NCBI GenBank assembly: GCA_949152475.1
Contig: OX424560.1
Coordinates: 41,341,219 to 41,405,218, forward strand
DNA: 64,000 nucleotides
Source: Terebella lapidaria
Taxonomy: Eukaryota > Annelida > Polychaeta > Terebellida > Terebellidae
Reading direction: 5' to 3'
Part shown: piece after piece, positions 36,020 to 45,600 of the stretch
Position numbering within the stretch: the stretch's first letter is position 1
Layout of the letters: every line of letters starts with the position of its first letter
The notes under the pieces: model-generated
What the model was told of the DNA's origin: nothing
What the model saw: the letters and a program-made list of their open reading frames with translations, nothing else
Databases searched by the model: none
Program-made: the position numbers and the translations under genes

Positions 36020-36754
36020 TGTAAAGTTATTGACTACCGTCCGCTCTTCGGGATCCTCGAGGATAGTCCTCTCTCATCCGAGTCCTTGCGGACGCGCATC
36101 CGCTATTCCGGATCCTCGCGGCAGGGCCGCTCACCGGAGGTCGCGGCGGACACGGTAACTACTTCATCATTAACGGTAACCAGGTAACAGCCCACCCGAC
36201 ACTCCCAGGCCTACGGACACCGTTCAGAAACTGGTTCATCACCACGGTGTTAACTGGCGGGGCCTGGCGAGCCGCGGTCTGCCTCGGGGACGGAACCCCG
36301 TACAGTCCGACATGCTGGCCAGAGCCTCTGTCACATGTCCCGGGAAGGGAGAGAGCTGGCGATCCACAGGGCCGAAGGCCCCCGAGTCAGCAACTCGTCT
36401 CTCCCAGCCCGGGCCTCCCCACGGAAATCGTCCCCAGGGCTCTAGGAGCCCACTACTCAGACCCAGGGAACACAAAGCTCATGGCGAGCCTCGTGTGCGT
36501 CCTAGTCTCGATCTTGGACAATCTCCTCGAACGAGTCGCTTCCAGTGTATATATAATACACCAGAAACTGCAGGGCGCACGCGAGGTTAAATCGATCCAT
36601 TGTTATAGTTTACTGGAGCGTAAATTACAATACGTCGCCGTGGCAACGCACGCTCGAACGGAGCATGTCAAAACAAGGCCAAGTACAGAAAGGCCACATA
36701 AATGGCTTTTATGTTTACAATCACCTGCCGCGTGCTTAGGGCAAAATCGCCACA
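36020..36754 (-). repeat. 3' LTR of gypsy element 1
   Basis: 735 bp, TG...CA, matching 49279-50013 at a constant offset of 13,259. A TATA-like stretch (TATTATATATAC on the minus strand) lies at 36547-36558. The open frames inside it are fortuitous. Confidence 0.95.
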
Positions 36755-36768
36755 TTACCCCCTTCTTA
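36755..36768 (-). other. Polypurine tract of gypsy element 1
   Basis: The minus strand reads GTAAGAAGGGGGTAA directly before the 3' LTR start (TGTGGCG), the expected position and composition for plus-strand priming. Confidence 0.7.
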
Positions 36769-37279
36769 CAATGTTGGTCCCCAACATGTTCCGCCCGCGC
36801 CCAAAATGCTCGAAACCCGACGAAGGCTTCGCATGGCGGGGGCCGGAAGAAGGCACGATGGCAACGCCCGGAAGTCACGGCGCAAACACTAGGACTTTAA
36901 GAGTCCCTTTTGGAAGAATGGGGAACTACCCCCGGACTTATGGAGTAAACTATAACGCGCTTTGCAATTTTGAATAAATCCTCATAAACAAGCTAAAATT
37001 TTGACCGAGGTGGTCCAAAACCGTGTGATGACCTTGAAAGGTCATCCATTATAAAAGGACGGTGTGTCGAGTCTTTGGAATATCTTTAAGGTTAGACTTT
37101 AAATTTAGAAATTTTGTAAAACGACACACCGAGTGATCAAAAGTGATAGTACCTCTAAAATGTTGCCGACCGCCCTGCCGGCCGGCTCCTCAGATCCGCA
37201 GAACGGGTCTGAGGCAGGGCGGAGCCGCGGGAGCGACTCCGGCACGCCGCCGCACACATGCAGCGACGAGGCTAGTACC
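36769..37279. other. 3' untranslated region of gypsy element 1
   Basis: About 510 bp between the stop of the third ORF and the polypurine tract. No coding frame is supported. Confidence 0.6.
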
Positions 37280-40200
37280 CTAGCCTTCCTCCGTCGTCAT
37301 CGGCTCCTCATCCGTGCCGCCTGTCTTGGGGTCTGGCGGCGGTGACGGGTCCCTACGCCGCGGAAGCAGCGGAGCCGGCAGAGTGAAAGCCGGCTGCACG
37401 GGCGGATGAGGCAGGCCCGGTGGAGCTTGCACGGGCTTTTGTGGTGAGCCCTGCAATCCGGGTCCTGACGGAGCCATCACAACGGAGGCCGGTAGAGATG
37501 TCGCGCCGAGATCTGCTATGGCGCGGAACATCTCCACCGTATCGCGGGTGCGCTGTGGACCGGCCGTCCGCTCTCCCCACACCTGGACTAGGTATGGGTA
37601 GATGGCCAGCTCCAAAGCGGCATCCGCGCGCCGGAGAGCCGCCTGGTTCAGGGCGGACGACTCGGGGTCATCGACGCCCTGGATTAGGCGAGTCCGAGCG
37701 GCCTCGGCTTCGTCAAGACGACGCCGTAGCTGCTCATTCTCAGCCTCCAGGTGCTCCATCCGTGCGGCCACCTCTGGGGCGGGGGCGGACGCCCCGGACT
37801 GCTCGGCAAGAGCGGCGGTCCGACCCTGGTCGAACGCGCGCCGCTCAATGACGGCCGACAAAGTCCGGTGGCTCTCTAGGCTCCGCCGGGTGCCTTCCAT
37901 GAGGCCCTGGTCGTATGCGAGATCGCATGCGACACGGGAGGCCTCGGCGCGGCACCGGCTGAACCGATCCAGAGAGCTGTCCATCTCCGCCACAAGGTAC
38001 TCCGCCGCTCGGGTGAGTCGACCACGCTGGGGGTGATCCCAGGGGTGCTCCTCCCGAGCGCGGACCAACGCGGCCACACCTGCGGACCCCAAGTCACGAA
38101 TGGCTCGAGGCACCGGCAGGTTCACCAACGCCGGATCACCGGGGATCCGGTCCATACCATCGCGACGATGGCCGACCGCCTGGCCTACAGACTCGCGGAA
38201 AGTCTCGTAGACGCTGGCGGTCGTGGGACCGAGCCTCCGGCGTACGTCCGCCGTGGCGTCGAGGGGGTCCAAGTCCAGGGAGGCAGTGCTTTGCCACCCT
38301 GCGGACGTCCCCTCAACCACCAACGAGGACGCGGACGCCGACCTCGTGAGAGGTACCGCACGTCCGCTGCTGCTCGCTACCGAGGGAGTCACGCGTGGAG
38401 TCCTTGGCGGGACCGCCGACGCGGTACTCGAGGAGGCGGAGGTGTCTGCCACCACCCGTCCCTCAGACGGACCCGCGGGTACCGTCACCTCGAGCAAGCC
38501 CGGGTAGTCCTCCTGCGTCAGCGCACCCGGAGACTGCAAGGGCGTCGTCCCGGCCGGAGTCTTTCCGGCGGACGAACTCTTCCCCTGAGTCTTTGGCTGG
38601 GGGCGCGGCTTAGGAGTAGCCACTCGTGTCCTGGCCGCGATCTGCGGCATCTCCGACACGATCATGGTCACCCGGTGCCGTTCTTCACCGGCCTGGATCA
38701 CCGGCGGTTCACGGACAGCCTCTGCTGCTGTCCGGGCGGCTTCCGCCGCCTGGAACTCCGCCGGGGTCTGGCCCATCGTAGCCGTCAGGCGAGCGGTGTA
38801 GCTCGAGCCCGCGGACACAACGCCAGACTGCCTCCAGGCATCGTCCATGACGCGCTGTGCAAAGCGCCATGGACCCCAGTGATAGAACCGGTGATTCGCC
38901 GTCCCTGACGTAGTCATGAACGACGCCACCCTCGGTGGTATGTATCCATAATTGAATACAGGCCCCACTTCATTTCCAACGAGATGAAGTCCCTCACCGC
39001 GGTGTGCACCCGAGCGGTGATCGTTTAGGGCCTCTAAACTGGCGAAATATCGCTGCTGAGGGGTGCCGGAGTAGCACCTCTTGCAAACGAACATTTGCAT
39101 CCAGGGGTAGTGGTACCCCGCAATGTGTCGACTCAAGTGGTCGTAGGTAGGGTACCTACGATCCCGGTTGAGCGCACGGTGCGGGTCCTCATACCCGTCC
39201 AGGGATTTCGGACAGAGTTGGCATATTACACCCTCCTCTGGCTCGGGCGGCAATCCGACACGCTCCTCGTCCGTGAGTGGACGAGGCCGTGTGAAAGGCG
39301 TGTCGGCCGCCGCGCCGGCCGCCGCGGTGCGGCGTCCCTGCGGATCCCTGCCGTAACGCGGGAGGAACATGTGTCCCTGACGGACTCCAGGGAGTTCGGG
39401 GCCCATTTCGGCCCGCAGCCTCTGGATAGAGGGCTGCTCCGAGGACGACCGTTTCTTCTTTTTGGCCGCCCCCGAACGATTCTCCGACCTGGTTTGTCGG
39501 GGCACACTCTTCCCGCGTGGGGGCGCGGCCCTCCGTTGCTGCGCAACGAAGGCCCGCGCTCCCGCTTCCAGTGCGGCGTCAGACAGGTGGACCCCGTCTT
39601 GCTCCGCGCGCTTCCGGAGGAGTTCTAAACGAAGATCTCCCTCCTTCGGCACGGGACGCCCTCTGTCCACTGGACTAGACCCCACCTCCGCAGCTCCGGT
39701 AGGTTTCTTGGTACCGGAGGAAGAAGAAGAGGAGGTTCCTTTCGGTGCCTTGATAGGCACCCGCTTACCGGAACCTCCCGCGCCTGGGCCGGATCCCGCG
39801 GAGGCGCCGCCCGCACCAGATCCCGAGGGATTAGGCGTCTTGGCGACTCCGGGTTTGGCGGAGGACCCTTTCTGGCCGCCCGGCTTAGGCGCCAGTGGCT
39901 GAGGTCCTCCGGACTTCGATCCTGCTTGAGGCGAGGGGCCGCCGGACTTCTTTTTCCGGTGCGGCCGCTTCTTCTTTTTCTTCTTTGGAGGCGAGGAGGC
40001 CGGGTCCGGGTCGGATCCGGCCTCAGATTGCCCATGTTCAGCGGCTTCCAGCTCTTGCTGGGCTCTCCACTGCTTTTGAGCAATCTCCCGGGCTCGACGG
40101 CGAGTACGCCTAGAGACGGGCGATGTAAACCCGTCATCTCGGTTCTCGGTCTCCTTCGAGCCAGACTCCTGTTCCTGAGGCGGCGCTTGGGATGCGGCTT

Positions 40201-40726
40201 CCTCAGCCGCGTCAACCTGCTCCGCCCAAGTCCCAGGGGCCTTCTGGTCGTGCGGACCAGACTCCGCAGGTGCGGACACCGAGGAGTTCTCGGCGGAACC
40301 GGTGTCCGGACGGCTACGGCCATCCGGACGGGTTTCCGCACGAGTACTCTCATCCGGACCCAAAGACGCAAGCATCTCCGGGTGCGGATGCAACTCAATG
40401 TCCACACTAGCAAGTCCCGCACCACCGCAGTCCATCATCTCTTCCATACGAGAAAAAGACGACGGATCTAGGAGTAACTCAGCGCCTGCCGTGGCCGAGT
40501 CACTCTCTGCGGGGCGGTCCTCCGCGACCTCGCTCTCAGACTCGGTTCCTGAGTAAGAACCGGAGCTGGAGCTGGATTCCTCAGAACCCACATAGGCTCC
40601 CCGAGGGATGTCCTCGCGGTCATCCTCCTCGGGCCTAGACAGGGGTCTCGAGTACGAATTACCGCGCTCAAGAGACCCCTCTTCCCTCCCTTCATCACCT
40701 CCCCAGCCGTCGCTACTTTCCGACAT
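37280..40726 (-). CDS. Gypsy element 1 third ORF: C2H2-finger, coiled-coil protein of unknown function
   Basis: 1,148 aa from the first ATG (MSESSDGWGG). The frame is open 27 nt further upstream, but without an ATG. Residues 1-500 are acidic, then Ser/Pro/Gly-rich, with a Lys/Arg block at about 247-262 (KKKKKKRPHRKKK) that could be a nuclear signal. Residues 502-575 hold two finger-like motifs: CQLC with HIAGYH, and CKRC with HRSGAH, both with four residues between the paired His. Residues around 985-1012 (LEAENEQLRRRLDEAEAAR) look coiled-coil. The ORF lies downstream of pol, where env sits in some gypsy elements, but I see no signal peptide or membrane span, so it is not an envelope protein by appearance. 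It may be translated from a spliced or internally started RNA. A nucleic-acid-binding accessory role is inference only. Confidence 0.8.
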   Translation of the reverse strand: MSESSDGWGGDEGREEGSLERGNSYSRPLSRPEEDDREDIPRGAYVGSEESSSSSGSYSGTESESEVAEDRPAESDSATAGAELLLDPSSFSRMEEMMDCGGAGLASVDIELHPHPEMLASLGPDESTRAETRPDGRSRPDTGSAENSSVSAPAESGPHDQKAPGTWAEQVDAAEEAASQAPPQEQESGSKETENRDDGFTSPVSRRTRRRAREIAQKQWRAQQELEAAEHGQSEAGSDPDPASSPPKKKKKKRPHRKKKSGGPSPQAGSKSGGPQPLAPKPGGQKGSSAKPGVAKTPNPSGSGAGGASAGSGPGAGGSGKRVPIKAPKGTSSSSSSGTKKPTGAAEVGSSPVDRGRPVPKEGDLRLELLRKRAEQDGVHLSDAALEAGARAFVAQQRRAAPPRGKSVPRQTRSENRSGAAKKKKRSSSEQPSIQRLRAEMGPELPGVRQGHMFLPRYGRDPQGRRTAAAGAAADTPFTRPRPLTDEERVGLPPEPEEGVICQLCPKSLDGYEDPHRALNRDRRYPTYDHLSRHIAGYHYPWMQMFVCKRCYSGTPQQRYFASLEALNDHRSGAHRGEGLHLVGNEVGPVFNYGYIPPRVASFMTTSGTANHRFYHWGPWRFAQRVMDDAWRQSGVVSAGSSYTARLTATMGQTPAEFQAAEAARTAAEAVREPPVIQAGEERHRVTMIVSEMPQIAARTRVATPKPRPQPKTQGKSSSAGKTPAGTTPLQSPGALTQEDYPGLLEVTVPAGPSEGRVVADTSASSSTASAVPPRTPRVTPSVASSSGRAVPLTRSASASSLVVEGTSAGWQSTASLDLDPLDATADVRRRLGPTTASVYETFRESVGQAVGHRRDGMDRIPGDPALVNLPVPRAIRDLGSAGVAALVRAREEHPWDHPQRGRLTRAAEYLVAEMDSSLDRFSRCRAEASRVACDLAYDQGLMEGTRRSLESHRTLSAVIERRAFDQGRTAALAEQSGASAPAPEVAARMEHLEAENEQLRRRLDEAEAARTRLIQGVDDPESSALNQAALRRADAALELAIYPYLVQVWGERTAGPQRTRDTVEMFRAIADLGATSLPASVVMAPSGPGLQGSPQKPVQAPPGLPHPPVQPAFTLPAPLLPRRRDPSPPPDPKTGGTDEEPMTTEEG

Positions 40727-42641
40727 TTCAAGCGCTCTAATCGCTCTAAACACTGGGAGTCAGATCCGCAGATCCGTCTCCACCAGTGCCGAGCGCTTGA
40801 ATGACGAGAAGGTGTCGAGTTACATCGATTATAGGCATCAAGTGTTGGCAGTTATACTGCACACGCATCGTATGACGCGTTCCCGTGGAAACGTCTATTC
40901 ACTGCATCTACCCGATCGACAGACAAAAGGACGTTTTACATTCCCGCATTCCCATACACGCATCTCCCCCCGGTGACTCCTTTCATGCCATGTATACGGG
41001 TGGCTTGTGTACACAAGCCATCCCGGGGGAACCCGCTAAAATACTACAGTAATTAACAGCAGTCATTAGCAATAGCTTTCGCACTGGCGATCAATGACGT
41101 GAAGTTAATCACCCTCGCAGGTTAAAGATTGTATACAATGTATCAAAAAGCCAAACTACTTGTGGGTGTTACGATTATGTCACCCTATCAGCAGCGATAA
41201 ATAAAAATTTAACACCGCTCAAGCAGCAATGAAAATAAATCCACCACCGCTTGCATGCTTTTCATAGATCACGGCATACAGCCTTCGATACAATGTACAC
41301 AATCTCCTACACCCCTCTTGCGAAAGCAGAAATCTCCCGATTTCTTACTCTCTATTGCACCAGGGAAAAGATATATCACTAAACTTTCTCATATATGGGA
41401 TAAATGAGTAAGAATAGCATTTCCACGGGAAACACGCACACACTTGTGGCTTATAATCCTCCCATAAATAATAAATGAGATGGAAAATAAACAAAATCAC
41501 TCCCCATAGCCGCTGGCACGCTTACAGGGCGATCGGACATACCCATGACGTCCGGACAGACAATCGGGCGCCCTATGGGCGTTTGCAAAGCGCCCACTAG
41601 CATCCCCGACGTACTGCCCGGCCGCGGAGCGGTGCCCGGTCCAGCCCAGAGCCTCCTCAAACGACTACCGGAGCGCGGAGCCAATAGATTTAGACGCGGA
41701 GCCGGCATGGTCCATAACCGCACTGGTTAGGGGGCGAACCCTTCATACCGGCGCCCAATCTAGAGGCGCCCAAAGATGGTGAAAGCAATAGCCGGCGGAC
41801 GTCCGGGGCTGCCCGCGGACGGAGTCCAGGCCGGACGTCTACCATTGTACGGCGTATTGCCCTTATCCAATGAAGATGAAATTGGAATTAGAAGCCACCA
41901 CAAGTGTTGCGCATGTAATATACGACCCCCTTCTTAGAAGGAGGCCGGGGTTCCGGTCATTCCGGCCGGACCGCGTATTATAAGGTACGATCCGGACGAG
42001 AACGAGCGTCACCCGCTGCCGCGGCTGGTCCGCACACGCGGACTTAACAACCGCTCCATTATCATAATGGATAGTCGGTTTCCTGCCGTAAGAAACCTTA
42101 ATCTACTATAACCGCAATTACAGTAGTGGCTCACGGGGGATAACTACACCGAAGTGCGTCATCTTAAAGCGCCGCGGACGCCGGACGAGTCACGCGGACG
42201 AACCGCGGACATCAGTCCTCATCGGCGGACACTATCCCCGCGTCCAGAGCCAGTTCCCCAAATCCGTGGGAAGACGCTTCTCCCGTAGCGGACGTAAATC
42301 CCAACCTCAGTCTGGCCATATAAGAGGTTGTCCCGGGACCAGGGGCGTCCGGCCGAATCAGTAAATTCGTCCGGCCAGCGTAACCGTTGTACGGATTACG
42401 CCGGACAGCCGTCCACAAGGTGCGGACCGGCCATCCGCACGTCCCTGGCGCTAGAAACTACAGGAGGGCGGATGCGGAGCGGCGGCGTTACGACATGAAA
42501 GTCTCCGCGGACCTCAACTCCGAAGATGGCCACAAAGTAGCCACCCGCGGAGGTAAGTCGTGCGGACTCTCACGGAACGACCTAAAACCCGTCCGTAGTA
42601 TGATAGACGGGTACCGCAGACGCATCCGCATGGGCGGAAGG
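40727..42641. other. GC-rich non-coding region between pol and third ORF of gypsy element 1
   Basis: No long frame is supported on the element strand. From about 41500 to 42640 the words GCGGAC, GTCCGC, CCGGAC and GTCCGG recur very densely on both strands. The region could hold a promoter, a splice acceptor or a binding array for the third ORF. Confidence 0.5.
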
Positions 42642-45600
42642 TTATTCCCACCCATACCGGGCTGGCGCACGTGGTTTCCGGCGTGGCCGCCCGTCATCCG
42701 CAGGTACTGGAGGGAGTGGGGGTACCTGCGGATCGCCGTCATCTGGCTGATAGCCACCCAGCCCATCATCTGACGGGTCAGAGAGGTCCGGGAGGCCCAC
42801 CATACGGCGCACACGCTCGTCCGGAGTCCGCGGATGCTGACCGGACGGATCCCATACGGGAGCATCATCCGGTTCCGCATCTTGAATTAGCGGATCCATG
42901 ACAAGCGGGCCCTCGTACTTCTTCAGATTATCGATATGGACAACCAGAACCCTGTCCGGATCGGAATCCCTCCGGATCCGGTAGTCCACATCTGTCACCT
43001 GTTTCAGTACGGTAAACGGGCCTATCCACGGCTTAGCAAATTTATTGCCTTGCTTAAGCGGCGGATAATAGTAGCGCACCTTGTCGCCTTCCGCAAAAGC
43101 TGGCCTACCCTTAGCATGGGCGTCATAGCCTCGCTTCTGCCGGAGGGCAGACTTGTCCAGGCGCGCGCGCGCGAAATCATGGGCGTTCGCCAGGGCGCGG
43201 CGAATCCACTCCACGTACTCCGGACCGCACTGGGGTACTGCGCCGGTCTCTGCCGCAGTTGGATACATAATATCCACGGGCAAATTTAACTCCCGGCCGT
43301 ACAACATCGCGTGCGGAGTAACTCCGGTCGAAGAGTGGACCGACGACCTGTACGCCATTAAGACATACGGGAGGTGGTCATCCCAATCATTCGCACGATC
43401 ATTCACAAAGGCCGCCAGCATGTTGAGGACCGATCGATTAAAACGTTCGACCTGGCCATCAGACTGGGGCCTATAGGGGGTGGTACGCACCTTGGTACTC
43501 CCTAGCATCTGTGCTAGGTTCCGGAACAGGTTGCTCTCAAATTGCGTGCCCTGATCCGAATGTACCTGTTTAGGTACCCCATGGTACACCACCCATCTAT
43601 TCACCAATAACCGAGCTACCTCGTCCGCAGTCTGGCGGCGCAGTGGGTAGGCGTCGGTATACTTGGTAAAATAGTCGGATATCACCAGGATGTACCGGAA
43701 ACCGCGCGGGGTGACCCGGTGGGTATCCAGTATATCCAGAGCTATCCGATCAAACGGCGCGCCCGCCTTAACCGTGGTTAAGGGGTGGCGGCCAGGAGTC
43801 GGGACTCCTTTGCGAGCTTGACACCGAGGACAGGCTGCGCACCACCGGTGCACGTCCAAGCCGCTACCAGGCCAATGAAAGCGCTGTTGTAGCCTATGGA
43901 CGGTCCTCCGGATTCCCAAGTGACCGGTCACCCGGAGGTCGTGCAACTGGTGGAGTACTTCTTTCCGCAGCTCCGCCGGAAGCACCAACTGCCATATTGG
44001 AGGCAGTGGGGTCGGTGGCTCATAGCGCCGGTATAAGAGGCCATCCCTCAAGGAGAGTCGTTCCCACTGAGATACTAGAGACAAGGTCTCCTCCCTGTAG
44101 GTCTTCCGCTCATCCTTCGAGGGCTTCTGGCCGGCCTCAAGGGCTGTGATTACCGGTGCCAGAGCTCTGTCAGCTCTCTGCGCCGCAGCTATCTGCGCCG
44201 GAGAGTAGCCACCCAAGTAATTAGGCTCCTCATCCGTCGCGTCCGGCTGCGCCGCAGCGGCCATCACCACTGGGGGCAAGGACCGCTCATACTCAGACTC
44301 TCCAGAGGACGAGGGTACCCACGAGGAGTACACCGCTGGACTCGAGGAAGACTCGCTGGAGCTGAGCCGCACCTCCGCTTCATATGCGGGACGCCCTCGC
44401 CGATATCGGCGGGTCCGCGCGCGGAGATGAGCCCTAGACGCTCCGGCCGCCGTGTTGTTAGAGGGGGCGGCGGCCTGCGGTCTCCCCGGAACGTCCAATT
44501 CCGAGTCTGAGGACGAATCCGCGGCTTGCTGGAATGGTGCCATCCCTGCACAACCCGGATTCTTGCACTTATGACAACGGGACAGGCCGTCCGCGTTGCC
44601 GTGCAACTTACCAGCGCGGTGCTCTATCTGCATGTCATACTCTTGGAGTTTGACGAGCCACCGCGCCACCAAGCCATCGGCCTCACTATAGTTGAGGAGC
44701 CATCTCAGCGAACTATGATCAGTCCGCAAACGGAAATGGCGTCCCAACAAATAGTGCCGGAAGCGCTTGGTCATCGTAACCACCGCGAGCAACTCGCGAT
44801 GAGTGGTACAGTAGTTCATTTGAGAGCGGCTCAAGGCCACACTCGCATAAGCTACTACCCGCTCTTGCCCGTCCACGATCTGCGAGAGGACACCGCCGAG
44901 CGCGAAGTTACTCGCGTCGGTGTCCAAGATGAACTCGCAGTCCGGACGAGGGTGCCGCAGCACCGGGGCCACTACCAAGGCCTGCCGGAGTCCCGAGAAG
45001 GCGTTAGCCTGCTCGGCGGACCAAACAAAATCGGCGCCCTTTTCCGTGAGGATAGTAAGGGGACGCGCGATCTCCGCAAAGCCGCGAATAAACCTGCGGT
45101 GGTAGCTCGCGAAGCCCAAGAAGGACCTCACGTCCGCCACGTTACATGGCGGAGGCCATTTCTGCACGGCCGCCACCTTTGCGGGGTCTGGTCTCACTCC
45201 GGTGCCCGTTACCATGAAGCCCAAGTACAGGATTTCCTGCGCGAATAGCTCGCACTTACTTGGCTTCAATTTAAGCCCTGCTCCGCGGATGCGATGGAGC
45301 ACCATCTGGAGGTTGGTGAGGGTTTCCTCGAACGACCGGCCATACACGACGACATCGTCGATGTAGACCATACATCGCTTCCAGAGGAACCCTTTGAGTA
45401 CCATCTCCATGAGGCGCTCGAACGTCGCTGGTGCGTTACAGAGCCCGAACGGCATTACCTTGAATTGGTAGAGCCCGTTCTTGGTAACGAAGGCAGTCTT
45501 CGCCCGATCACTCTCCTCCATCTCCACCTGCCAATACCCGGAGGCCAGATCCAGAGCACAGAAATAGTGCGACCCGGCCAGGGCATCGAAGGTATCCTCA

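Noticed and set aside
36020-36754. ORFs of 78-217 codons inside the LTR region
   Set aside because: They lie on the strand opposite to the element or inside the LTR, show no domain, and recur simply because the LTR is duplicated.
37420-40471. Plus-strand frames of up to 291 codons opposite the third ORF
   Set aside because: High GC content removes stop codons from opposite frames. The minus-strand frame is by far the longest and contains the finger motifs.
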